A stretch of 10,792 bases of DNA from an uncultured Eggerthellaceae bacterium. GTDB lineage: Bacteria; Actinomycetota; Coriobacteriia; Coriobacteriales; Eggerthellaceae. Both the position numbers and the translations under genes were made by a program. Of the stretch, positions 1-10,352 are shown one piece after another. The stretch's first letter is position 1, and each line of letters starts with the position of its first letter. Below the pieces are notes generated by a model that had not been told where the DNA came from, ran no database searches, and saw only the letters and a program-made list of their open reading frames with translations. The stretch covers positions 1-10,792 of the forward strand of contig CAKTXN010000061.1 in NCBI GenBank assembly GCA_934630905.1. Direction: 5' to 3'.

Positions 1-1179
1 CGCCTGCTGCGCGCCATCTTCGGCGAGAAGGCTCGCGAAGTCCGCGACACCTCGCTGAAGGTGCCTCACGGTTCCGGTGGCCGCGTTATTGGCATTTACC
101 GTCAGTCTCGCAGCAAGGGCGACGATCTGGCGCCGGGCGTAAACGAGCTGGTGCGCGTGTTCGTGGCTCAGAAGCGCAAGATCCAGCAGGGCGACAAACT
201 GTCTGGTCGTCACGGTAACAAGGGTGTTATTTCCCGCATCCTTCCGATTGAGGACATGCCTTACTTGGCCGACGGTACGCCGATTGACGTTATTTTGAAC
301 CCGCTGGGCGTTCCTTCTCGTATGAACGTGGGCCAGCTGCTTGAGAACCACCTGGGCTGGGCCGCTAAGTGGGGTTGGTCGGATGATCCCGAGTCCACCG
401 AGCCGGTGGAAGGCCCCATGTACACGGCAACGCCGGTATTCGACGGCGCTACCGAGCAGGAGATTTCCGCATGCATCGAGGCCGCAAACCGCAACCTGAT
501 CAACATCAACCACGCGAAATACGGCGACAAGGCGCGCGACGAATTTGTGCCGCAGCTGTCCCATACGGGCAAGACCTGGCTGTTCGATGGCCGCACGGGC
601 GAGAAGTTCCGCGAGCCCATTACCGTTGGTCAGACCTACATTTTGAAGTTGGGCCACTTGGTTGACGACAAGATCCATGCTCGTTCGACGGGCCCTTACA
701 GCTTGATTACGCAGCAGCCTTTGGGCGGCAAGGCGCAATTCGGCGGCCAGCGCTTCGGCGAAATGGAAGTTTGGGCGCTGTACGCTTACGGTGCATCGAA
801 CGTGCTGCAGGAGATTTTGACCATCAAGTCCGACGACACCGCCGGCCGCGTGAAGTCTTACGAGGCCATTGTCAAGGGCGAGAATCTGCCCGACGCCGAA
901 GTGCCCGAGTCCTTCAAGGTTCTTATCAAGGAAATGCAGGCACTGTGTCTTAACGTTGAGCTCAAGGGCGAAGGCAAGGATCTCTTCGAGGCGCAGGGTC
1001 GTCACGAAGACGGCGATGACCAGCAGATTCTGGACACGCTGACCGCTGACGCAAAGAAGGCGGAAAAAGAAGAAGAAAGCGCGATTGACGATATCGCTGC
1101 TGGATTGGATGAACTTATGGGCGATTTGAACATCGGCAACGATGTGAACGACCTTATCGGTGAAGGGGAGGAGCTGTAA
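1..1179 (+). CDS. rpoB: RNA polymerase beta subunit, C-terminal part (5' end outside window)
   Basis: The open frame runs in from base 1 and ends at TAA 1177-1179, giving the last 392 residues of the beta subunit, which forms half of the RNA polymerase active-site cleft. The beta signature GDKLSGRHGNKGVIS near partial residues 65-79 contains the conserved lysines and RHGNKG motif that contact the nucleic acid near the catalytic centre. The segment GGKAQFGGQRFGEMEVWALYA near partial residue 250 is the conserved beta C-terminal region that clamps against beta'. After the last conserved stretch (MQALCLNVEL) there is an acidic, low-complexity tail of roughly 70 residues rich in D, E and A. A GTG at 61 is only an internal valine, not a start. 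The gene is followed after 2 nt by rpoC, the usual rpoBC operon, and its last codons contain the rpoC ribosome binding site. The rifampicin-binding region is upstream of the window. Confidence 0.98.
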   Translation, partial: RLLRAIFGEKAREVRDTSLKVPHGSGGRVIGIYRQSRSKGDDLAPGVNELVRVFVAQKRKIQQGDKLSGRHGNKGVISRILPIEDMPYLADGTPIDVILNPLGVPSRMNVGQLLENHLGWAAKWGWSDDPESTEPVEGPMYTATPVFDGATEQEISACIEAANRNLININHAKYGDKARDEFVPQLSHTGKTWLFDGRTGEKFREPITVGQTYILKLGHLVDDKIHARSTGPYSLITQQPLGGKAQFGGQRFGEMEVWALYAYGASNVLQEILTIKSDDTAGRVKSYEAIVKGENLPDAEVPESFKVLIKEMQALCLNVELKGEGKDLFEAQGRHEDGDDQQILDTLTADAKKAEKEEESAIDDIAAGLDELMGDLNIGNDVNDLIGEGEEL

Positions 1180-1181
1180 AC

Positions 1182-5606
<4,425 letters not shown>

Positions 5607-5633
5607 GCTTTCTTCTTGATGCTTCGGATTGGG

Positions 5634-5688
5634 TGCTCGCTTGAGGGTTATACCTGATAGCGAGCATGATTTGAGCTGCATGGCTCAA
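5634..5688. other. Two small hairpins just after rpoC
   Basis: TGCTCGCT (5634-5641) pairs with AGCGAGCA (5659-5666) around a 17-nt loop. TTGAGC (5671-5676) pairs with GCTCAA (5683-5688) around a 6-nt loop. Neither has a T-tract, so they do not look like intrinsic terminators. They may be mRNA 3'-end processing or stability structures ahead of the terminator, or chance. Confidence 0.35.
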
Positions 5689-5707
5689 TCGATTGCATGC
5701 TTGTGCG

Positions 5708-5741
5708 GGGCGGTTGCCAGGAATGGCAGCCGCCCTGTTTT
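5708..5741 (+). terminator. Intrinsic terminator of the rpoBC operon
   Basis: GGGCGGTTGCCA (5708-5719) pairs with TGGCAGCCGCCC (5724-5735) in a 12-bp stem with one G-T pair and a GGAA tetraloop. It is followed by TGTTTTA. It lies about 100 nt after the rpoC stop and is a strong GC-rich hairpin. Confidence 0.85.
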
Positions 5742-5892
5742 ATGCGTGTTGTAGAAGGGATGCCGCGGAAAATTGCGAACATGTCATTGAGCTGCGATAA
5801 AGATAGGTGCGTGAACGCGGCTTAGATAGGCTATGGGGATGAGCTGCTGATGTATTCCCTTTGCGCACAAACGGCTTCTGCGCCTTTCTTGG

Positions 5893-5898
5893 TAAAAT
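5893..5898 (+). promoter_or_regulatory. Weak candidate -10 element for the sortase gene
   Basis: TAAAAT sits 35 nt before the sortase start, in the context GGTAAAATGA. No good -35 hexamer is seen at 16-18 nt spacing, so this is only a possibility. A second weak candidate is TTGCGA (5773-5778) with GATAAA (5796-5801) at 17-nt spacing. Some promoter is expected here because the preceding terminator isolates the gene. Confidence 0.25.
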
Positions 5899-5932
5899 GA
5901 CAGCAATGCGTTGCTGTAGGAAAGGAGCACCG

Positions 5933-6706
5933 TTGAGCACCAGGAACTATTCGCAAAGAAAGCCGCTCCCTCGATTTCTCTTGCCGCTGTTCGTGATTTG
6001 TTTTTGCGTGTGCCTTGTTGTTGTGGGTGTGATTTGCTGGGGGTATTTCCAGGGAAACCGCATGTACAGCAACGTTGCCCAAAACGCATTGCCCAATTTA
6101 GACGCCTCCGATGATCAGGTTCTTGATACTCAGGTCGATTGGGATGCCCTGCGCGAAGTTAATCCCGAAACAGTTGCATGGGTTTACGTGCCTGACACGG
6201 AGATAAATTACCCCATTGTCCAAGCGGATAACAACGAGAAGTATCTCAAGACCGACTTCCAGGGCGAAGTGAACTGGGCAGTTTCCTATGGTGCTATTTT
6301 CCTGGATAGCAACTGCGCGTCAGATTTCAGCGATCGCAACAGCTTTTTTTACGGTCATAACATGAATAATGGCGCCATGTTCGCGGCACTTGCGAATTTT
6401 AGCGATGACCAGGTGTTTAATAATCATCGCACCGTGTATCTGTTTACGCCCGAACGCAATTATCGTTTGGAATCTTTCGCGTTTCTGCACATACCCTCTA
6501 CCGATTCTCTGGTGCAGCCCGATATGGAAAGCGATATCCATCAGCGTGCCTACCTGCAAACGCAGATGGACCGCAGCTTGGTGCATCCGAGCGAGGGCTT
6601 TCCGAACCCCGGATCTATCGACCACACCTATGTGCTGGTGACCTGCGACAATCTTCCGTCCGATGGCAGATACGTGCTCTACTGCCGCGAAGTTGAGTCG
6701 CGCTAG
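5933..6706 (+). CDS. Class B-type sortase (cysteine transpeptidase)
   Basis: The 257-residue product is a membrane-anchored cysteine transpeptidase that cleaves sorting signals and attaches proteins to peptidoglycan or assembles pili outside the cell. I chose the TTG start at 5933 because AAAGGAG (5921-5927) lies 5 nt upstream; longer versions in the same frame (ATG 5897 or 5906) have no such site. A short basic N-terminus leads into a single membrane segment (about residues 15-38) that is rich in cysteine. The catalytic domain shows WVYVPDTEINYPIVQ, then the catalytic histidine in YGHNM (H142), cysteine in VTC (C238) and arginine R246. The helical stretch between the two halves (about residues 201-222) fits class B rather than class A. 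No sorting-signal substrate (LPxTG or NPQTN type) is encoded in the window, so its target is unknown. It is flanked by terminators on both sides and is probably monocistronic. Confidence 0.88.
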   Translation: MSTRNYSQRKPLPRFLLPLFVICFCVCLVVVGVICWGYFQGNRMYSNVAQNALPNLDASDDQVLDTQVDWDALREVNPETVAWVYVPDTEINYPIVQADNNEKYLKTDFQGEVNWAVSYGAIFLDSNCASDFSDRNSFFYGHNMNNGAMFAALANFSDDQVFNNHRTVYLFTPERNYRLESFAFLHIPSTDSLVQPDMESDIHQRAYLQTQMDRSLVHPSEGFPNPGSIDHTYVLVTCDNLPSDGRYVLYCREVESR

Positions 6707-6713
6707 ACTTCGC

Positions 6714-6760
6714 ATTGTTGACAAATTACCCCACCTTTTGTCAACAATTTTGGTTTTTTT
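6714..6760 (+). terminator. Intrinsic terminator of the sortase gene
   Basis: ATTGTTGACAAA (6714-6725) pairs perfectly with TTTGTCAACAAT (6737-6748) around an 11-nt loop, followed by TTTGG and a run of seven T. The hairpin begins 7 nt after the sortase stop codon. The stem is AT-rich for a terminator, but the tail is convincing. Confidence 0.75.
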
Positions 6761-6787
6761 CGACGGTTGCCGTCGCGCGAATTCCAT

Positions 6788-7007
6788 GTTGTTGAAAAAA
6801 TGCCCTCTGATTCGAAGTTGATGCAGGTTGGAAGTAGGTTCGGGTCAAAAATAAGCGCAATTTTGGGGTTCGAGAGCGCGTGTTATAAACCAACTCTTGG
6901 AAAACCGCAGGTCAAAGCGTTGCTCAAAAACGATAGGTAAATTATCGCAATTTCGACCTACTTCCAACCTATCACAACTTCGAATTTGACATGGTTTTTT
7001 CAACAAC
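6788..7007. repeat. 220-nt element with 52-bp block-symmetric inverted arms
   Basis: Three blocks of the left arm have exact reverse complements in the right arm in mirror order: 6788-6800 with 6995-7007 (13 bp), 6810-6820 with 6975-6985 (11 bp) and 6825-6839 with 6956-6970 (15 bp). The gaps between blocks are equal on both sides (9 and 4 nt) but do not pair. The centre (6840-6955) is AT-rich with no open frame of note. The shape fits a small non-autonomous mobile element with inverted ends, a long structured RNA, or a multi-site protein-binding region. No clear target duplication was seen at the edges. It accounts for most of the gene-free stretch between the sortase terminator and the purM promoter candidate. 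Confidence 0.8.
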
Positions 7008-7028
7008 CAGTGCTTTTAAGGGAATAAT

Positions 7029-7058
7029 TTGCCCACGAGCAGCGTGTTTCGGTACAAT
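7029..7058 (+). promoter_or_regulatory. Candidate purM promoter
   Basis: TTGCCC (7029-7034) and TACAAT (7053-7058) are separated by 18 nt, a reasonable housekeeping-sigma promoter, ending 70 nt before the purM start. It lies just outside the right arm of the inverted-repeat element. The leader that would result (about 7065-7128) shows no purine riboswitch that I can recognise. Confidence 0.45.
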
Positions 7059-7128
7059 AAGCGCAGTACAAATTAGCAAATCCGTTCATACTGTCTTATG
7101 AGCATTCTCTACGAAAAGGACGATTGCC

Positions 7129-8217
7129 GTGAACACTGAAGAAACCCAGAATTCCGCAATGACCACTTATGCCCAGGCGGGCGTTGATACCGCCGAAGGT
7201 GCGCGTGCCGTGCGCGCTATTAAAGAGACCGTGCACTCCACGTATCGTCCCGAGGTTGTGGGCGACATCGGTGGTTTCGGCGGCTTGTTCAGCGTTGCCG
7301 CCGCTAAGAACATGGAAGATCCGCTGCTGGTTTCCGGCACCGACGGCGTTGGCACGAAGCTCCAGCTTGCTCGTCTTTTGAACAAGCATGACAGCGTGGG
7401 TATTGACCTTGTTGCCATGTGTGTGAATGATATTCTGGCAACGGGCGCCGAGCCGCTGTTCTTCCTAGACTACATTGCCGTGGGCAAGCTTCAGGCCGAA
7501 GCGGTTGCCGATGTTGTTGCCGGTATTGGCGAAGGTTGCCGTCAGGCAGGATGCGCCCTGATTGGTGGCGAGATGGCCGAGCATCCGGGCGTTATGGACC
7601 CCACCGATTACGACTTGTCTGGCTTCTGCGTGGGTATTGTTGACCGCGTGAAAATGCTTGATCCTGAAACGGTCAAGGAAGGCGACGTGCTTATTGGTCT
7701 GGCTTCCACGGGCCTGCATTCCAACGGCTATTCCTTGGCGCGCAAGGTGTGTGTTGGCGATAAAACCGCCGATGAAATCTCAGTTCCGCTGGACGAACTC
7801 AACGGAAAAACCGTTGGCGAGGCGCTGCTTGAGCCGACGCGCATTTATGTGAAGTCCGTGCTTGCCACGCTGAAGGAAGTCCCTGGCGCCGTGCACGCGC
7901 TGGCGCACATTACGGGTGGCGGCATTACCGAGAACCTGGATCGCGCGCTTCCTAAGACGGTAAATGCGCAGGTCCAGCTTGGCTCATGGCCTGTTGTTCC
8001 CATTGCGAAGTACACGTGTGCCGCAGCTGGTCTGAATGAGACCGAAGCACTTAAGACGTTCAACATGGGCATTGGCATGGTGCTTATCACGCAAGCCGAT
8101 AAGGCAAGCGAAGTTGAAGCGGTGCTGGCAGCCCAGGGTGAAAAGACGTATCGCATTGGCCAGATTGTTGCCGGCGAAGGTGTGGTGACGTACACAGGCG
8201 AAGGCAAGTTACTGTAA
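7129..8217 (+). CDS. purM: Phosphoribosylformylglycinamidine cyclo-ligase (AIR synthase)
   Basis: The 362-residue cytoplasmic enzyme closes the imidazole ring of purines: FGAM plus ATP gives AIR, ADP and phosphate. Family motifs are clear: the AGVD start of the core (residues 17-20), GDIGGFGGLF (45-54), the ATP-binding GTDGVGTK (70-77), MCVNDILATGAEP (97-109), GGEMAEHPG (146-154) and later GLHSNGYSLAR. The GTG start at 7129 is favoured because AAGGA (7116-7120) lies 8 nt upstream. The ATG at 7159 matches the N-terminus of most family members but lacks a good ribosome binding site, so the first 10 residues are slightly uncertain. At 362 residues it is a little longer than E. coli PurM (345). 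It lies upstream of purN in the same orientation, separated by a 442-nt repeat-filled gap. Confidence 0.97.
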   Translation: MNTEETQNSAMTTYAQAGVDTAEGARAVRAIKETVHSTYRPEVVGDIGGFGGLFSVAAAKNMEDPLLVSGTDGVGTKLQLARLLNKHDSVGIDLVAMCVNDILATGAEPLFFLDYIAVGKLQAEAVADVVAGIGEGCRQAGCALIGGEMAEHPGVMDPTDYDLSGFCVGIVDRVKMLDPETVKEGDVLIGLASTGLHSNGYSLARKVCVGDKTADEISVPLDELNGKTVGEALLEPTRIYVKSVLATLKEVPGAVHALAHITGGGITENLDRALPKTVNAQVQLGSWPVVPIAKYTCAAAGLNETEALKTFNMGIGMVLITQADKASEVEAVLAAQGEKTYRIGQIVAGEGVVTYTGEGKLL

Positions 8218-8219
8218 GT

Positions 8220-8244
8220 AACCTGACCTGAAGTAGCAGGTTTT
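8220..8244 (+). terminator. Possible weak terminator after purM
   Basis: AACCTG (8220-8225) pairs with CAGGTT (8237-8242), or ACCTG (8226-8230) pairs with CAGGT (8237-8241), directly followed by TTTTG. The stem is only 5-6 bp, so termination would be inefficient at best. Confidence 0.25.
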
Positions 8245-8250
8245 GAAATG

Positions 8251-8359
8251 CAGGGGAGGTCCGAAGAGGTTCCGTTCGCAATCCAGCCTTTATGGTTTTG
8301 AATCGAATCAAAATGAGAAGGCTTCCCAGGGCGAACTTCACCTCTTCGGACCTCCCTGG
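8251..8359. repeat. Structured palindromic repeat, copy A1
   Basis: An outer stem of about 19 bp joins 8251-8270 to 8340-8359. After a 3x3 internal loop, GTTCGC (8274-8279) pairs with GCGAAC (8331-8336). Then come unpaired AATCC on the left (8280-8284) and TCCCAGG on the right (8324-8330), a stem AGCCTT/AAGGCT (8285-8290 with 8318-8323), and an AT-rich tip TTTTGA/TCAAAA (8296-8301 with 8308-8313). The 85-nt core 8263-8347 matches copy A2 at 82 of 85 positions. No coding function is seen. I do not recognise it as a named repeat family. Confidence 0.9.
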
Positions 8360-8391
8360 TTTACCGAGCTCAAGAGGCGGTTCGGAAGGGG

Positions 8392-8474
8392 CAAGGGGTT
8401 CGCTCACAATCCGCCGCTTAATTGTTTTTAATCGATTAAAAATAGAGCGGCTCCCAGGGTTCGCTCACCCCTTG
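8392..8474. repeat. Structured palindromic repeat, divergent copy B
   Basis: It has the same architecture as A1 and A2 with different stem sequence: CAAGGGG (8392-8398) with CCCCTTG (8468-8474), inner stem GCCGCT (8413-8418) with AGCGGC (8446-8451), and an 18-nt perfectly palindromic tip TTTTTAATCGATTAAAAA (8425-8442). The unpaired motifs AATCC (8408-8412) and TCCCAGG (8452-8458) are identical to those in A1 and A2. The middle stem of A is replaced by a direct repeat of GGGTTCGCTCAC (12 nt) in both arms, which pairs only partly. Confidence 0.85.
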
Positions 8475-8511
8475 TTTTCTTGCCATCGCCTGTTATGGGA
8501 GTGCGCAGGTT

Positions 8512-8608
8512 GGGGTTGAAGAGGTTCCGTTCGCAATCCAGCCTTTATGGTTTTGGATCGAATCAAAATAAGAAGGCTTCCCAGGGCGAACTCCACCTCT
8601 TCAACCCC
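8512..8608. repeat. Structured palindromic repeat, copy A2
   Basis: GGGGTTGAAGAGGT (8512-8525) pairs perfectly with ACCTCTTCAACCCC (8595-8608), then GTTCGC (8529-8534) with GCGAAC (8586-8591) after a TCC/TCC internal loop. Inside, the order is as in A1. The core 8518-8602 differs from A1 at three positions only. The outer stem differs from A1 at four base pairs, and every difference is matched on the other strand. It ends 51 nt before purN. Confidence 0.9.
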
Positions 8609-8659
8609 TGGGAGTGCTCGGTTATTCGGCGAGTGTTTAAAAAGAAAGGGAGTTTGTCT

Positions 8660-9271
8660 ATGCTGAAAATTGCCGTGCTGGTTTCGGGGTCGGGCACGAA
8701 TTTGCAGGCGTTCATCGATGCGATTGCTGCAAAAGAGCTTGATGCGGAAATCGTGCTGGTTGTTTCCTCGCGTCCCGATGCGTACGGCATCGAACGCGCG
8801 AAGGCTGCGAAGATCCCTGTTCTCGTTTTGAACAAGGGCATTTACGATGATCCGGAAGCTGCGGATGCGCGCATTGTTGCGGCGCTGCGCGAGGCAGGCG
8901 CGGAATACGTGTTCATGGCGGGCTATATGCGCATGGTGACTCCTGTGATGCTTGATGCCTTCCCGAATCGTGTGGTGAATTTGCATCCGGCGCTTCTGCC
9001 CTCGTTCAAGGGCGCGCACGGTATTCAAGATGCGTTCGATGCGGGCGTGAAATACACGGGCGTTACCGTGCATTTCGCCAACGCGGAATACGATAAGGGT
9101 CCTATCATTGCACAGGAACCGGTTGCGGTTTTGGAGTCTGATACGGTGGAAGCGCTGGAAGAGCGCATCCATACGGTTGAGCATCGGCTGTATCCGGCAA
9201 CGGCGCAGCTCATCGCACAGGGGCGTGTGCATGTGGCGTCCGATGGCAAAGCGCACGTGGCGGAAGCGTAA
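8660..9271 (+). CDS. purN: Phosphoribosylglycinamide formyltransferase (folate-dependent)
   Basis: The 203-residue cytoplasmic enzyme transfers a formyl group from 10-formyltetrahydrofolate to GAR, giving FGAR, two steps before the PurM reaction. The ATG at 8660 is preceded by AAAGGGAG (8645-8652). An in-frame opening back to 8480 exists only because repeat A2 happens to be open, so the longer start is rejected. Motifs are the phosphate-binding VSGSGTNLQAF (8-18), the catalytic VVNLHPALLPSF with N107 and H109, and VHFANAEYDKGPII with D145; these match the E. coli catalytic N106, H108 and D144 with a shift of one. The length is close to that of E. coli PurN (212). No separate promoter was recognised between repeat A2 and the start, so it may be read from purM through the repeats. 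Confidence 0.97.
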   Translation: MLKIAVLVSGSGTNLQAFIDAIAAKELDAEIVLVVSSRPDAYGIERAKAAKIPVLVLNKGIYDDPEAADARIVAALREAGAEYVFMAGYMRMVTPVMLDAFPNRVVNLHPALLPSFKGAHGIQDAFDAGVKYTGVTVHFANAEYDKGPIIAQEPVAVLESDTVEALEERIHTVEHRLYPATAQLIAQGRVHVASDGKAHVAEA

Positions 9272-9307
9272 GCGATGTCTTGTTAAGTAGAAAAGGGGAC
9301 GTTCGAA

Positions 9308-10261
9308 ATGAAACGTGCTGTTGTTGAAAATATTATCGCATGCCTGCAGAAGGGTCAGGTGCCCGAGCTTGATCCTGAAGTGTTTTCGTCTGTTGAGCCT
9401 GATAGATTGCGCGAAATCGCCGCAGGGCTGACTGCTGCAGACATTCCGATGTTCGAGCGTGCGCTGCGTGCCATTGATGAAAGCGACCTAGCCTGGCTGG
9501 GTTTCAAAATCGTTCTGGATCCGGCGGTTGCCGTGACAAATGTGGACAATGAAGTTACGAAGAAGTTCGGTGACAAGGGTTCCGCCAATGGCGACTCGTT
9601 CATATTCTTTGCCAACGATGCGAAGGAAATTGTGTGCGCACACGAGTATTCGGGGCGCGACTTGATGCAGATGAAGGACGTAACGCGCGGTCCCGCCATG
9701 CATAACGAGCAGTTCGATGGCCTGATTTGGCAGGCCACGCCGCTGTTCGAGGCAAAACGCGTTTGGCTGCTGGGCGCATCGGATGTTGCCTGCGAAGTGG
9801 CTCAGCTTGCGACCCATTTGGGCTTTCTGGTGACGGTTGCTGATTACGACCCCGCATTCTTGAACGAGGAGCGTTTCCCGGGCGTACAGCGTATTTTGTT
9901 CGAGGGCGGTAACTTCGATGACTTGCAGAAATACGCCGCCGATCCCGCCGATTACGTGTGCGTGCTCACGCGCGGCCATATGTACGACCCGCAAAGCTGT
10001 GCGTGGGGCGTGGCGTGCAACGCGCATTACGTGGGCATGATGGGCTGCAAGGGCAAGAACGAAACGGTTCACGACCTGGTTATTGGGCTGGGTGCCACCG
10101 AAGAAGGTTGGGCGCGCATCAAGCGGCCCATCGGTTTGAAGTTTGGCGCAAAAACCCCTGCTGAACTGGCTGTTTCTATTGTGGCAGAGCTTATTGACGT
10201 GCGTTATAAGGAGAATTACAGCGAAGCGGCACGCGTTCAACACGAAAGCCACTTGGATTAA
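9308..10261 (+). CDS. XdhC-family protein (molybdenum hydroxylase maturation-type)
   Basis: The 317-residue protein starts at ATG 9308 with AGGGGA (9294-9299) upstream, 36 nt after purN. Its C-terminal half (about 150-300) is an XdhC-type Rossmann domain: VWLLGASDVACEVAQLATHLG (152-172) with a following VTVADYDP, then VLTRGHMYD (219-227), YVGMMGCKGK (241-250) and IKRPIGLKFGAKTPAELAVSI (271-291), all in the family order. XdhC proteins insert or protect the sulfurated molybdenum cofactor during assembly of xanthine dehydrogenase and similar enzymes. Two oddities stand out: the family's usual GAGHVA loop reads GASDVA here, and the usual N-terminal XdhC/CoxI segment with its SGGC-type cysteine motif is not visible; the N-terminal 145 residues are instead unfamiliar. 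It may therefore be a divergent member with another role. No hydroxylase gene is in the window. A strong terminator follows the stop codon. Confidence 0.75.
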   Translation: MKRAVVENIIACLQKGQVPELDPEVFSSVEPDRLREIAAGLTAADIPMFERALRAIDESDLAWLGFKIVLDPAVAVTNVDNEVTKKFGDKGSANGDSFIFFANDAKEIVCAHEYSGRDLMQMKDVTRGPAMHNEQFDGLIWQATPLFEAKRVWLLGASDVACEVAQLATHLGFLVTVADYDPAFLNEERFPGVQRILFEGGNFDDLQKYAADPADYVCVLTRGHMYDPQSCAWGVACNAHYVGMMGCKGKNETVHDLVIGLGATEEGWARIKRPIGLKFGAKTPAELAVSIVAELIDVRYKENYSEAARVQHESHLD

Positions 10262-10290
10262 AGCTCTTTCTAAAGCGAAGAAAACAACAG

Positions 10291-10322
10291 CGCCCCGCAC
10301 ACGTGAACATGCGGGGCGTTTT
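10291..10322. terminator. Intrinsic terminator between convergent genes
   Basis: CGCCCCGCA (10291-10299) pairs with TGCGGGGCG (10310-10318) around a 10-nt loop, followed by TTTT on the plus strand. On the minus strand the hairpin is followed by CTGTTGTTTTC, so it could also end the convergent gene. It lies about 30 nt after the stop of the XdhC-family gene. Confidence 0.85.
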
Positions 10323-10352
10323 CTGTGCGGCGGCAAGACGGCTTTTCGGGCC

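Noticed and set aside
5861..5932. A longer sortase N-terminus
   Set aside because: The added residues are not sortase-like and would precede the ribosome binding site AAAGGAG that fits the TTG at 5933.
6865..6895. A tRNA suggested by GGTTCGAG near 6868
   Set aside because: The T-loop-like motif is isolated; no acceptor stem, D-arm or anticodon arm could be drawn around it.
7059..7128. A purine riboswitch in the purM leader
   Set aside because: The leader of about 65 nt lacks the three-way junction and conserved loop sequences of the known purine riboswitch.
8087..8519. Short open frames on both strands through the purM-purN gap
   Set aside because: They are made of the repeat sequence, share similar peptide pieces because the repeats are alike, and lack convincing ribosome binding sites.
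8251..8608. A CRISPR array
   Set aside because: There are only three units of 83-109 nt, each a full palindrome, with no regular short spacers and no cas genes nearby.
8480..8659. An upstream in-frame extension of purN by 60 codons
   Set aside because: The extension reads through palindromic repeat A2, whereas the ATG at 8660 has a good ribosome binding site and gives the normal PurN N-terminus.
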